DNA of 9,746 bases from an uncultured Bacilli bacterium. GTDB taxonomy: Bacteria; Bacillota_I; Bacilli_A; RF39; UBA660. How positions within the stretch are numbered: position 1 is the stretch's first letter; every line of letters begins with the position of its first letter. This document shows, one piece after another, positions 1-7,873 of the stretch. Where the stretch lies: positions 1 to 9,746 of the forward strand of contig CALVVP010000060.1 in the NCBI GenBank assembly GCA_944363895.1, in the 5' to 3' direction. The position numbers were made by a program, and so were the translations under genes. The notes beneath the pieces are model-generated. The model was not told the origin of the DNA, searched no databases, and saw only the letters and a list, made by a program, of their open reading frames with translations.

Positions 1-1371
1 GGTAGTGGAATAGCAAGTAGCAGTAGTTGTACAACGAATAGTAGTAGTGAATGTGAACCAATTGCTAGTTTTACAGGAACTACTAAAGATTTCTATATTG
101 AAGCAGAAGGAAGTAATCGAGCATGTATCCAAGTAACGGATAACAACAATAAAACAACCAAAGTATGTAGTGACACTTATAACTTAGATAAGACTAATCC
201 TACAGCGGGAACAGCAACATTTACCGGAACATCAGGAAGTAATGATTGGTATACTACTAATGTAACAGTTAATGTATTAGATGGAACGGACAATTTATCC
301 GGTCATAGTAATACAAGTAGCAATGTAAAAAGTATTACTTCTAATACTACTGAAACTGTTGTAACAATTACGACAACCGATTTAGCTGGCAATTCAGCAA
401 CTAGAAATTACACAATTAAAGTCGACAAAGATAGTCCAAATTTAGTAGCAAAAGATGGAGTAGTAGAAATTACTGAAGGCGATAGTAATGTAGTAAGTAA
501 TTACTTTAATGTCAGTTATAGTATTAGTGGTGGAAGTATTTCATGTATACCAACTAACACTAATAGTTTAGGTGTCGGTAGTCAAACCTTAAGTTGTACG
601 GCAACTGGAGGAAATGGTAAAACAACAACAACTTCAAAGGAAATTACAGTAAAACCAAATTTACCAGAGTCGATATCATTTGCTTCCGATTCTTGGGAAA
701 CAATAGCAGAAATAGTACGAGCTGGAGTAGCGGAAGAAAACTATAGTGTTGGTGATACAAAAGAAGTCGAAGTATCAGGTTATGGCACATTTACGGTAAG
801 AATAACAAATATGTCAACACCAAGTGAGTGTGCAAATACTGATTTTTCCCAAACCGCATGTGGTTTTGTAATCGAATTTGTTGATATTATAACGACACAT
901 AATATGAATTCAAGTGATACAAACTTAGGAGGGTATCCAGCAAGTGCGATGTATGATTTTGTTAATAATGATATATATAATGTATTGCCAAGCGAATTAA
1001 AAAACATTATAATCGATACTAAAGTAGTGTCAAGTCATGGAAATAAAGATTCAGCTAATTTTACTTCAACTGATAAAATATATTAGTTGGCAACAAAGGA
1101 GATATGGGGTAAAAGTGGTAGTAATCCTGTAGATGATGATACTAGTGATAATAATACTAGACAATTGGATTATTATGAAAGCAAAGGAGTATCAACATCT
1201 AATAATTCCGGAGCCATTAAAAATTATAATGGAAGTGCAAATTATTGGTGGACGCGTTCTTCCCGTGCCATCCTTAGCAACTATTTCTACAGTGTCGACA
1301 CTTTCGGCGGTTGGCGCAACCGCAGTGCTAGCAAAGTCTATGGGGTGGCCCCAGCTTTCCGAATTGGATAA
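1..1371 (+). pseudogene. Surface/secreted Ig-like protein with C-terminal DUF6273-like domain; 5' end outside window; in-frame amber stop
   Basis: Frame 1 is open from base 1 to a TAG at 1084-1086 and continues in the same frame to a TAA at 1369-1371. The N-terminus lies before the window. The first ~220 codons are Ser/Thr/Asn-rich and read as bacterial Ig-like modules (linkers such as LDKTNPT and VDKDSPN; TDLAGNS), then a HYR-like module with two Cys (SCIPTNTN, QTLSCTATGG). Codons ~225-456 resemble DUF6273: a SWETIAEIVRAG start, YSVGDTKEVEV, a KIY-stop-LATKEIWG core, NYWWTRS and a final GVAPAFRIG. The TAG sits where this domain normally has a hydrophobic residue, so a single TTG-to-TAG change is the simplest origin. 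The restart candidate after it (TTG 1087) has no Shine-Dalgarno sequence. I infer an exported adhesin- or binding-type protein, now truncated before its likely ligand-binding tail unless the stop is suppressed or is an assembly error. No anchor or sorting signal follows the tail. Confidence 0.8.
1252..1371 (+). other. Candidate DGR variable region (hypervariable C-terminal cassette)
   Basis: GC is 66/120 in 1251-1370 against 36/120 in the preceding 120 bases. From codon CGT at 1255, 27 of 29 consecutive codons end in C or T, very unlike the A/T-ending codons of the rest of the window. A run of NNY codons is what adenine-specific mutagenesis of AAC/AAT codons produces in DGR targets. The encoded tail lies after a WW.RS motif, at the C-terminus, which is the usual place for a DGR variable region in a C-type-lectin-like domain. 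The 3' end is GC-rich and adenine-poor, with GGGG (1342-1345) facing CCCC (1349-1352), as expected of an IMH-like end. No template copy or reverse transcriptase gene is in this window, so the assignment is inference. The alternative is a GC-rich cassette exchanged among paralogues by ordinary recombination. Confidence 0.5.
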
Positions 1372-1451
1372 CTGCTAATTTTTATTCATCATAAGCTGTT
1401 TAAATTAATAACGATGATAACAAAAATTAATAAAAATTCAATTATCAATAG

Positions 1452-1487
1452 AAAACGATTTAATAACCATAAATCGTTTTTTTCTTT
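1452..1487 (+). terminator. Intrinsic terminator after the surface-protein gene
   Basis: A perfect 11-bp stem, AAAACGATTTA (1452-1462) with TAAATCGTTTT (1470-1480), has a 7-nt loop and is followed by a T-rich run (TTTCTTT). It lies 80 nt after the TAA at 1371 and just before the yvcK promoter. The A-rich 5' flank means it could also work on the other strand. Confidence 0.85.
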
Positions 1488-1513
1488 CACTTAACAAACA
1501 AATATGATATAAT
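1486..1513 (+). promoter_or_regulatory. Extended -10 sigma-A-type promoter for yvcK-whiA
   Basis: TATAAT at 1508-1513 is preceded by TGA (1505-1507), giving TGnTATAAT. A TTCACT at 1486-1491 matches 4 of 6 bases of the -35 consensus with a 16-bp spacer. The expected start is near 1520, giving a leader of about 32 nt to the GTG at 1552. The -35 overlaps the T-tract of the preceding terminator. Confidence 0.8.
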
Positions 1514-1551
1514 AAATCAAACAAACAAATAGAATTAAGTGGTGATTATAA

Positions 1552-2505
1552 GTGAATAAAAAAGTTGTAATTTTAGGGGGTGGGACCGGTTTATCTACCC
1601 TACTCCGTGGTTTAAAACAATTCCCTATCGATATAACTGCGATAGTTGCTGTATCTGATGATGGTAGAAGCACAGGAAAATTAAGACAAGAATTCAAAGT
1701 ACCAGCCGTTGGCGATCTTCGACAAGTAATCGTAGCTTTATCGGAAACTGAACCATTAGTTGAAGACTTATTAAACTACAGATTCAAAACTAATAGCGAT
1801 TTAAACGGTCATGCTTTAGGAAATCTATTACTAACCGCTTTAACAAATGTCGCTGGCAATATGTCATCAGGTATTGAATCAATCGGAAAAATACTAAATT
1901 TAAAAGGAAAAGTTTTACCTTTAACCGAAGATAATGTTACATTAATGGCAAAAATGATAGATAATAAAATTATCGAGGGTGAACATAACATTACCAATTA
2001 TGAAGGAAAAATCAAAGAAATTTTTTATAAAGAAAAACCAACAATCAACGATGATGTTATCGAAGAAATAAAACAAGCTGATTTAATTATTTTAAGTATG
2101 GGTAGTTTATATACTAGTTTATTACCTAATTTAATATGTAAAGAAATAACGAAAGCGATCGATCAAAGTAAAGCAGAAGTTATGTATATTTGTAATATTA
2201 TGACCCAACCAGGTGAAACCGATAAATTTAAAGCTAGTGATCATGTCAAAGTAGTTAACAACTATCTAGGTAAAAAGAAAATAGATATCATTTTAGCTAA
2301 CACAGGTTCAATAACAAAAGCGATGAAAGAAAAATATGCTTGTTTAGAGCAAAAAGATCCGGTTATTTTCGATAAAAAGAATTTAAAAAGTCTAAATATC
2401 AAAGTAATATTTGACGATTTTATTACAATTAGCGATAATACATTAAGACATGATACAATTAAATTAGGATTCCATATTTATTCATATTTAATTTTAGGTA
2501 GGTGA
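1552..2505 (+). CDS. yvcK: YvcK/GdpQ-type (CofD-like) gluconeogenesis factor
   Basis: This is the 317-aa YvcK family protein, a CofD-fold nucleotide-sugar-binding protein. In Bacillus it is needed for growth on gluconeogenic carbon sources and for cell-wall and morphology control. Visible motifs are the glycine-rich VILGGGTGLSTLLRGLK (residues 6-22), VSDDGRSTGKLR (34-45, usually DDGGSSGRLR), GDLRQ (54-58), GHALGNLL (86-93), LPLTEDNVTL and YICNIMTQPGETDKF (212-226). Length is typical. The start is GTG, with GGTGAT (1541-1546) five bases upstream, so the non-ATG start is well supported. It has its own promoter. whiA begins 3 nt after its stop, matching the conserved yvcK-whiA pairing. rapZ (yvcJ), usually directly upstream, is absent. 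Function is taken from the family; regulation beyond the promoter is not visible. Confidence 0.95.
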   Translation: MNKKVVILGGGTGLSTLLRGLKQFPIDITAIVAVSDDGRSTGKLRQEFKVPAVGDLRQVIVALSETEPLVEDLLNYRFKTNSDLNGHALGNLLLTALTNVAGNMSSGIESIGKILNLKGKVLPLTEDNVTLMAKMIDNKIIEGEHNITNYEGKIKEIFYKEKPTINDDVIEEIKQADLIILSMGSLYTSLLPNLICKEITKAIDQSKAEVMYICNIMTQPGETDKFKASDHVKVVNNYLGKKKIDIILANTGSITKAMKEKYACLEQKDPVIFDKKNLKSLNIKVIFDDFITISDNTLRHDTIKLGFHIYSYLILGR

Positions 2506-2508
2506 ATT

Positions 2509-3417
2509 ATGTCTTTTACTAGTGTAGTTAAGAATGAAGTAAGCAAATTAGAAACTAACGAATTAGAAAAAATAGCTGAATTATCGGCGATTATATCGAA
2601 TGGAGCAATTATCGATAAAGATATCAAAATAACAACCGAAAACGCTAGTATTGCTAGAAGAATCTATAATTTAATTAAAGATTTATATCAGATAAATAGT
2701 TTAATTACTGTAAGAAGAATTAGTAAAAAAAACATTTACATTTTACAAGTAAAAAACAAAGATATTTTAAAAAACTTAGGAATTTATGAAAAAAAAATAT
2801 TAAAAATACCAAAAGAATATATTATCGATGATGAAGAATCATTAAGAGCATACTTAAGAGGTTTATTTTTAATGACAGGCTCATTAAACGATCCTAAAAC
2901 TGCTCGATATCATTTAGAGTTTACCATCGATAGTAGAAATTATGCTTTATTTATAAAAAGATTATTGAATAAATATAACTTAAATAGTAAAGTTTTAAAA
3001 CGCAATAACAAATATATGGTCTATATTAAAGAGGCGGAAAAAATAAGTGATTTTTTAAGAATAATCAATGCTTATAACGCTGTTATGTATTTTGAAGATA
3101 TCAGAATATATCGAGATCACAAAAACATGACTAATCGCTTAAATAATTGTGAACAAGCTAATGTCGATAAAATTATTGAAACCGCTAATAAACAAGTTAA
3201 AAACATCGAATTAATTAAAGATAAAGTCGGTTTAGATTTACTGGATGAGAAAGAAAGAGTTGTGGCGGAATATCGTTTAAAATATAAAGATATTTCACTA
3301 TTGGAATTAAGTGAAATAATTTCAATTGAAACAGGTAAAAAAATTACTAAATCCGGGATTTACCACCGCTTAAAAAAAATCGCCGAGATTGCTAATAAAA
3401 TTAAAAATAAATTGTGA
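2509..3417 (+). CDS. whiA: Sporulation/cell-division regulator WhiA
   Basis: This 302-aa protein has the WhiA architecture. An N-terminal LAGLIDADG-like domain lacks endonuclease function in this family and contains RAYLRGLFLMTGSLNDPK (113-130). The signature NRLNNCEQAN leads into a C-terminal helix-turn-helix at ~255-298 (ISLLELSEIISIETGKKITKSGIYHRLKKI). WhiA binds DNA; in Streptomyces it controls sporulation genes, and in Bacillus it influences division and chromosome segregation. ATG 2509 is used. Its GGTGAA (2501-2506) overlaps the yvcK stop, so the two genes are probably translationally coupled. The TGA stop forms part of the following terminator stem. crh, the usual next gene in Bacillus, is absent. 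Identity is secure; the target genes here are unknown. Confidence 0.95.
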   Translation: MSFTSVVKNEVSKLETNELEKIAELSAIISNGAIIDKDIKITTENASIARRIYNLIKDLYQINSLITVRRISKKNIYILQVKNKDILKNLGIYEKKILKIPKEYIIDDEESLRAYLRGLFLMTGSLNDPKTARYHLEFTIDSRNYALFIKRLLNKYNLNSKVLKRNNKYMVYIKEAEKISDFLRIINAYNAVMYFEDIRIYRDHKNMTNRLNNCEQANVDKIIETANKQVKNIELIKDKVGLDLLDEKERVVAEYRLKYKDISLLELSEIISIETGKKITKSGIYHRLKKIAEIANKIKNKL

Positions 3418-3449
3418 GAAAATGTGAAACCAAACTATTTTCTCTTTTT
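3416..3449 (+). terminator. Intrinsic terminator overlapping the whiA stop
   Basis: GAGAAAAT (3416-3423) pairs with ATTTTCTC (3437-3444) around a 13-nt loop and is followed by five T residues. The stem begins inside the whiA TGA codon. It is fairly AT-rich, so read-through into the next operon is possible. Confidence 0.7.
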
Positions 3450-3467
3450 ATTATCAACATTTTATAG

Positions 3468-3473
3468 TATAAT
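3468..3473 (+). promoter_or_regulatory. -10 element for the pde-rplI-dnaB-M23-walJ-rlmH operon
   Basis: A consensus TATAAT at 3468-3473 follows the whiA terminator. No good -35 is visible at 16-18 bp (a T-rich stretch only). The predicted start near 3480 falls at the Shine-Dalgarno GGGTGA (3480-3485), giving a very short leader. This supports translation from ATG 3491 rather than GTG 3482. Confidence 0.6.
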
Positions 3474-3490
3474 ATTGATGGGTGAAAAAA

Positions 3491-4468
3491 ATGGAACAAA
3501 TTTTTAAAACACTGACACAACTAATTAAAAATAACGATAATATTTTTATCATGACTCATCAAAATCCCGATTTTGATGGCATGGGTTCAGCGATTGGATT
3601 ACAACAGATAATCCATAGCTTTAAAAAAAATAGTTATATAATTTTAAATAATAAGGAAAAAAATAAATCCTTAGCTAAAAGTTATAAATTGTTAGAAGAA
3701 AAGGCCATATATTTTAATTATATTTATAAAACTAAGACATTTAATATGATAAACGAAAATACTTTGTTAATTATTTTAGATACTCATAAAAAAAACATGA
3801 CTGAAGTACCTGAATTAATTGATAAAACTAATAATGTCGTAATTATCGATCATCATATCAAAAGTAAAGATTACATTAAAGAGGCAACTTTAAGTTATAT
3901 CAATATTAATTTATCTAGCACGGTTGAATTTATGGCAAAATATATTAAATATTTAAATAAAACAATCGATCCTTTAATAGCAACCCTCATGTTAGTTGGT
4001 TTAGAAATTGATACTAATAATTTTCGCTTAAAAACGACTAAAGACACCTATGAAGCGGCTTCTTTTTTATCGGAGTTGGGTGCGGATAATGTTTTAAAAC
4101 AAGAACTATTACAAGAAAATAAAGATGATTATTTAAAAAGACAAAAATTAATTGAAAAAAGCTATATGCTTAATGATAATATGGCCTTATGCATTGCCGA
4201 TAATGAACTATATGAAAGTAAAGATTTAGCTTATATTGCTGAACAATTATTACAATTTGAAAATGTTGCGGCCTCTTTTGTCATCGGTTATTTATCTAAA
4301 GATACAATTGGCATTAGTGCCAGGTCACTAGGTAATATTAATGTTGAAGAAATAATGGCTAAATTAGGTGGTGGGGGTCATTTAACTGAAGCGGCTACGC
4401 AAATAAAAAATAGTACATTAAAAAAAGTGGAACAACAATTAATTGCTGTGATTGGAGGGACAAAATGA
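3491..4468 (+). CDS. Stand-alone DHH/DHHA1 phosphodiesterase, GdpP-like (probable c-di-AMP or oligonucleotide hydrolase)
   Basis: From ATG 3491 this is 325 aa. An in-frame GTG at 3482 lies inside the Shine-Dalgarno GGGTGA (3480-3485) and is a less likely start. DHH-domain metal ligands are visible: THQNPDFDGMGSA (H23, D27, D29), ILDTH (D97), IDHH (D120-H122) and LEIDTNNF (D174). A DHHA1 domain ends in ISARSLGNINVEEIMAKLGG with the GGGGH motif at 293-297. The DHHA1 segment and the position directly before rplI-dnaB match the C-terminal half of GdpP (YybT), the membrane-bound c-di-AMP phosphodiesterase. The transmembrane, PAS and GGDEF-like parts of GdpP are absent, so the protein should be cytosolic, like the stand-alone DHH-DHHA1 enzymes NrnA, Pde2 and mycoplasma PdeM. 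c-di-AMP, pApA or nanoRNA could all be substrates; the sequence alone does not decide. Confidence 0.88.
   Translation: MEQIFKTLTQLIKNNDNIFIMTHQNPDFDGMGSAIGLQQIIHSFKKNSYIILNNKEKNKSLAKSYKLLEEKAIYFNYIYKTKTFNMINENTLLIILDTHKKNMTEVPELIDKTNNVVIIDHHIKSKDYIKEATLSYININLSSTVEFMAKYIKYLNKTIDPLIATLMLVGLEIDTNNFRLKTTKDTYEAASFLSELGADNVLKQELLQENKDDYLKRQKLIEKSYMLNDNMALCIADNELYESKDLAYIAEQLLQFENVAASFVIGYLSKDTIGISARSLGNINVEEIMAKLGGGGHLTEAATQIKNSTLKKVEQQLIAVIGGTK
4454..4459 (+). promoter_or_regulatory. Strong Shine-Dalgarno site for rplI
   Basis: GGAGGG lies five bases before ATG 4465. It is the closest match to the canonical site in the window, where most genes use GGTGA-type sites. It fits high expression of a ribosomal protein from an overlapping start. 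Confidence 0.75.
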
Positions 4469-4905
4469 AAGTAATTTTTATTAAAGATTTAAAAGGCCAA
4501 GGTAAAAAAGGCGATATTAAAGAAGTAAAAGATGGTTATGGAACTAATTTTTTAATTAAAAATGGTTATGCTCTACTAGCTACCGACGCCAATTTAAAAC
4601 ATTTTAATACTCAAAAAGATAAAGAATTATTAAAAGAAAATTTATATATCAAAGAATGTGAAAATATAAAACAACAATTAGAAAAATTAAATATCCAAAT
4701 CCAAGTTAAAGTTGGTAAAGAAGACAAAGTTTTTGGCAGTGTTAGTACTAAACAGATTACAACCGAATTAAAAAAATTAAATTTTAATATCGATAAGAAT
4801 AAAATAAAATTAACTACTCCTCTATCTAGTTTAGGAACACATATTGTGGAAATTGAATTACATAAAAAAGTAATTGCTAAATTAAAAATAAACTTAGTAA
4901 AGTAG
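4465..4905 (+). CDS. rplI: 50S ribosomal protein L9
   Basis: This 146-aa protein is L9, which binds 23S rRNA at the base of the L1 stalk with its N-terminal domain. The N-terminus reads MKVIFIKDLKGQGKKGDIKEV, followed by the L9 signature around DGYGTNFLIKNGYAL (23-37, where IPKGLA is more usual). A Lys-rich linker helix leads to a C-terminal domain with VGKEDKVFGSVSTKQI. Length is normal. Its ATG overlaps the TGA of the upstream phosphodiesterase gene (ATGA), indicating translational coupling. It stops at TAG, which shows that TAG is a normal stop in this genome. dnaB starts 9 nt later, the conserved rplI-dnaB order of Bacilli. Confidence 0.97.
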   Translation: MKVIFIKDLKGQGKKGDIKEVKDGYGTNFLIKNGYALLATDANLKHFNTQKDKELLKENLYIKECENIKQQLEKLNIQIQVKVGKEDKVFGSVSTKQITTELKKLNFNIDKNKIKLTTPLSSLGTHIVEIELHKKVIAKLKINLVK

Positions 4906-4914
4906 GTTGATATT

Positions 4915-6264
4915 ATGCAAGAAAAAATAATCCCTCATAGCATTGAAGCTGAACAAGCAGTTTTAGGTTCGATGTTTTTAACAAAATATGCTTTACAAAA
5001 AAGTATCGAAAGTTTAAATGAAAATTTATTTTATTTAGATAGTCATAGTAAAATATTTTCGACAATTAGGGATTTAGCCGAAAATAATAAACCAATCGAT
5101 ATTATGACGGTCAGTGAAGAATTAAAAAAAAGAAATTTACTTAATACAATTGGGGGCATTGAATATTTAACAGAAGTAGCTAAAAGTGTTCCGACAGCAG
5201 CTAATATTGAAGAATATATTCGTATTGTCGAAGAAAAAGCGATTTTAAGAAGATTGATCGACGAAGGAACTTCAATCGTCACCGAGGCTTATAATTCCAC
5301 TAATTCCATTAATGAAGTTTTAGATAATGCGGAAACTAAAATTTTAAATGTTGTTAAAACTAGAAAAGGTACCGAATTTAGAAGTATTCAAGATGTCTTA
5401 TTTAAAACCCAATCTGATTTAGAAAAAATGTCTAAAAATAAAGGCGAAATGACCGGAATTGCGACCGGATTTTATAAATTAGATAAAATAACTTCTGGCT
5501 TACATCCTAATGAATTAATTATCATTGCCGCTCGTCCCGGCATGGGAAAAACCGCTTTTGCTTTAAATTTAGCCACTAATATCGCGATAAGTGGCAAGAC
5601 TGTCGCTTTGTTTAATATGGAAATGAGTGCCGAACAACTAGCTACGAGAATGCTTTCTTCTGTCGGTCAAATTTTTGGTGACAAATTAAAAAGCGGTAAT
5701 TTAAAAAATGAAGATTGGAAAAGAGTCAATGAAGCTATCAGTCGTTTAGCTGATACTAAAATGTATATCGATGATACCGCTGGGATGACAATTAGTGAAA
5801 TAAGAGCTAAATGTCGAAGACTTGCTTCGATGAAAGATGGCTTAGATATCATTATTATCGATTATTTACAACTAATTCAAGGAACTGACCGTTATAAAGG
5901 CAATCGTGTCCAAGAAGTAACCGAAATATCCAGAAATTTAAAAACATTAGCGATGGAATTAAAAGTGCCAGTTATTGCTTTATCACAATTATCGCGTAGT
6001 GTCGAGGGTAAAGGAAGAAAAGATAATCGACCAATTTTAAGCGATTTAAGGGAATCTGGTTCCATCGAACAAGATGCTGATATTGTCGCCATGCTTCATC
6101 GTGAAGACTATTATAATCGTGAAGCCTTAATCGATGAAAACACTAGTCGGACTACTTTGATTATTGCGAAACATCGAAATGGACCAGTTACTGATATTCC
6201 CCTTATTTTTAAAACCAATACTAGTACATTTAATTCCGTTGATGAAAGTATAGAAGGTGATTAA
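4915..6264 (+). CDS. dnaB: Replicative DNA helicase DnaB (DnaC in Bacillus)
   Basis: This 449-aa protein is the hexameric replicative helicase. The N-terminal DnaB domain (about 5-105: PHSIEAEQAVLGSMFL, GGIEYLTEVAKSVPTAANIE) is joined by a linker to a RecA-like C-terminal domain. The Walker A motif is ARPGMGKT (206-213), Walker B is DIIIIDYLQLI (311-321, D316), followed by ALSQLSRSVEGKGRKDNRP, DLRESGSIEQDADIV and AKHRNGP. No intein or frameshift is present. ATG 4915 follows an AGGTTGAT site that overlaps the rplI stop region. It is the third gene of the operon, in the usual gdpP-rplI-dnaB order. Length and motifs match a complete, functional enzyme. Confidence 0.98.
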   Translation: MQEKIIPHSIEAEQAVLGSMFLTKYALQKSIESLNENLFYLDSHSKIFSTIRDLAENNKPIDIMTVSEELKKRNLLNTIGGIEYLTEVAKSVPTAANIEEYIRIVEEKAILRRLIDEGTSIVTEAYNSTNSINEVLDNAETKILNVVKTRKGTEFRSIQDVLFKTQSDLEKMSKNKGEMTGIATGFYKLDKITSGLHPNELIIIAARPGMGKTAFALNLATNIAISGKTVALFNMEMSAEQLATRMLSSVGQIFGDKLKSGNLKNEDWKRVNEAISRLADTKMYIDDTAGMTISEIRAKCRRLASMKDGLDIIIIDYLQLIQGTDRYKGNRVQEVTEISRNLKTLAMELKVPVIALSQLSRSVEGKGRKDNRPILSDLRESGSIEQDADIVAMLHREDYYNREALIDENTSRTTLIIAKHRNGPVTDIPLIFKTNTSTFNSVDESIEGD

Positions 6265-6265
6265 T

Positions 6266-7873
6266 TTGAAAAAAATAGGTTCTATTATAACCTGTATAAT
6301 TTTAGGTATAATTTTATTTGTTATTTGTTTTGATTATAACAAACGTCAGTATCCTAATGAATTTTATAATGTTTATTTAGATGGTGAATATTTAGGCGTT
6401 ATTGAATCTAAAACCGAATTAGAAAATTATATTGATGCTAAAGCTAATCATTTTATTAATGTCGAAGATGTTACAACGACTTATTGTGAAGATGAACGTT
6501 CATTAGAACAAATAATAATTGATCAAAATCTGCAACCATTAATTGATAGTAGTAAAAATACCGAATATTACGAAAATGATGAAGGATTAAACTGTGTCGA
6601 TATTACTATCGAAGATGGTGAAATGATCGAAACAGTTTATACTCCGGAAGGTTTAAATGTCGAAAAAATCGTCACTTTTTCCGACCAATTAAATACAGTT
6701 GACGAAATCTATTCTAAAATTGTCAATTTAAAATCATTTACAATTAAAGGTTATCAATTTACAATTAAAGATGAAGATGAAAATATTTATATTTATGTAA
6801 CTGATAAAGATATTTTTGAACAAGCTACTAACGAATTAATCAAAACATATGTCGGTGCGGAAACTTATGAACAATATTTAAATGATACCCAAAAACAAAT
6901 CGATACCGTTGGTTCTTTAGTTGAAAATGTCTATATTGAAAACGAAATAACAGTCAAAGAAACACAAATACCAATCGATGAAGTTATTTATACTAATGCT
7001 TCTGATTTAGTCCAATTTCTTTTATATGGCACTAATCCAGTCACAACGACTTATATTGTTCAAGAAAACGAAATGATTAGTGATATAGCTTTTAATAATA
7101 AAATAAGTAATCAAGAATTCTTAATATCTAATCCTAAATATCGTAATGAAAATAGTTTAATTGCTGTAGGAACGGAAGTTTTAATTAAAGAAACCAATCC
7201 GCAATTAAGAGTTGTCGTTGAAATGTATATTGTCGAAGATAAAGAAGCTGATTATAAAACCGTTTATCAATATGATGAGAATGAATATATCGGCTATGAA
7301 GAAGTAGTTCAAGAAGGTGAAGCAGGTTTAGAAAGAATTAGCCAAAAACAAAAGATTGTCAATGGTGATATCGCTTTCGTTGAACCAGTTGGTAAAGAAA
7401 TTTTAAAAAACACAGTCGATGAAATAATTATTAAAGGTGATAAATATGTTCCTAATGTTGGTGATTTATCGAACTGGGCTTGGCCTAGTGTCAGTGGTTG
7501 GGTCATTACTACTGATTATGCTTGGCGTATTCACCCTATTACTGGTGGTCGTGACTTCCACGATGCTTTAGATATTGCCGGTATGGGTTATAACTCCCCT
7601 ATTTATGCGGCTAACAATGGAACGGTCATTATTAAAGAATATCGTTATGACTATGGTAATTATATGGTAATTGACCACAATAATGGCTATTATACCGTTT
7701 ATGCTCATATGAATAAATTTATGGAAGGCATTAATATTGGTTCAACTGTTGCTCGTGGGCAACAAATTGGTTATGTCGGTTCAACCGGTTATTCAACTGG
7801 ACCACATATTCACTTTGAAGTATGGAAAGATTGCCGTTACTGTAAAATTAATCCTTGGAGTATTTTCCGATGA
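6266..7873 (+). CDS. Membrane-anchored M23 peptidase with LysM-like and G5-like regions
   Basis: The preferred start is TTG 6266 (535 aa), five bases after GGTGA (6256-6260) and one base after the dnaB stop. A GTG at 6257 lies inside that Shine-Dalgarno site. Residues 4-22 form a hydrophobic signal anchor after two Lys. The middle region (23-260) has no clear family. A LysM-like stretch starts at TYIVQENEMISDIAFNNKI (~262-308), a G5-like region follows (~313-390, VVQEGEAGLERISQKQKIVNG), and the C-terminus (~405-535) is an M23/LytM domain. It has HDALD (H432, D436 as zinc ligands), YAHM (H481) and HIHFE (H514, H516), so the catalytic set is complete. The family cleaves peptide cross-links in peptidoglycan outside the membrane. 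It occupies the place between dnaB and walJ where Bacillus has purA and walRKHI. The exact bond cut is not predictable. Confidence 0.9.
   Translation: MKKIGSIITCIILGIILFVICFDYNKRQYPNEFYNVYLDGEYLGVIESKTELENYIDAKANHFINVEDVTTTYCEDERSLEQIIIDQNLQPLIDSSKNTEYYENDEGLNCVDITIEDGEMIETVYTPEGLNVEKIVTFSDQLNTVDEIYSKIVNLKSFTIKGYQFTIKDEDENIYIYVTDKDIFEQATNELIKTYVGAETYEQYLNDTQKQIDTVGSLVENVYIENEITVKETQIPIDEVIYTNASDLVQFLLYGTNPVTTTYIVQENEMISDIAFNNKISNQEFLISNPKYRNENSLIAVGTEVLIKETNPQLRVVVEMYIVEDKEADYKTVYQYDENEYIGYEEVVQEGEAGLERISQKQKIVNGDIAFVEPVGKEILKNTVDEIIIKGDKYVPNVGDLSNWAWPSVSGWVITTDYAWRIHPITGGRDFHDALDIAGMGYNSPIYAANNGTVIIKEYRYDYGNYMVIDHNNGYYTVYAHMNKFMEGINIGSTVARGQQIGYVGSTGYSTGPHIHFEVWKDCRYCKINPWSIFR

Noticed and set aside
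1095..1112. A strong Shine-Dalgarno-like AAAGGAG followed by ATG just after the amber codon, as a possible restart for the tail.
   Set aside because: The ATG (1104-1106) is out of frame with the tail and reads ATG GGG TAA, so it makes no protein.
1133..1378. An 81-codon open frame overlapping the DUF6273-like tail in another frame.
   Set aside because: It has no Shine-Dalgarno site, its product resembles nothing, and the frame-1 reading carries clear domain motifs.
1084..4905. Amber (TAG) reassigned to an amino acid, which would make the surface protein intact.
   Set aside because: rplI ends at TAG at a normal family length, so TAG is a working stop here. Rare suppression cannot be excluded but has no support.
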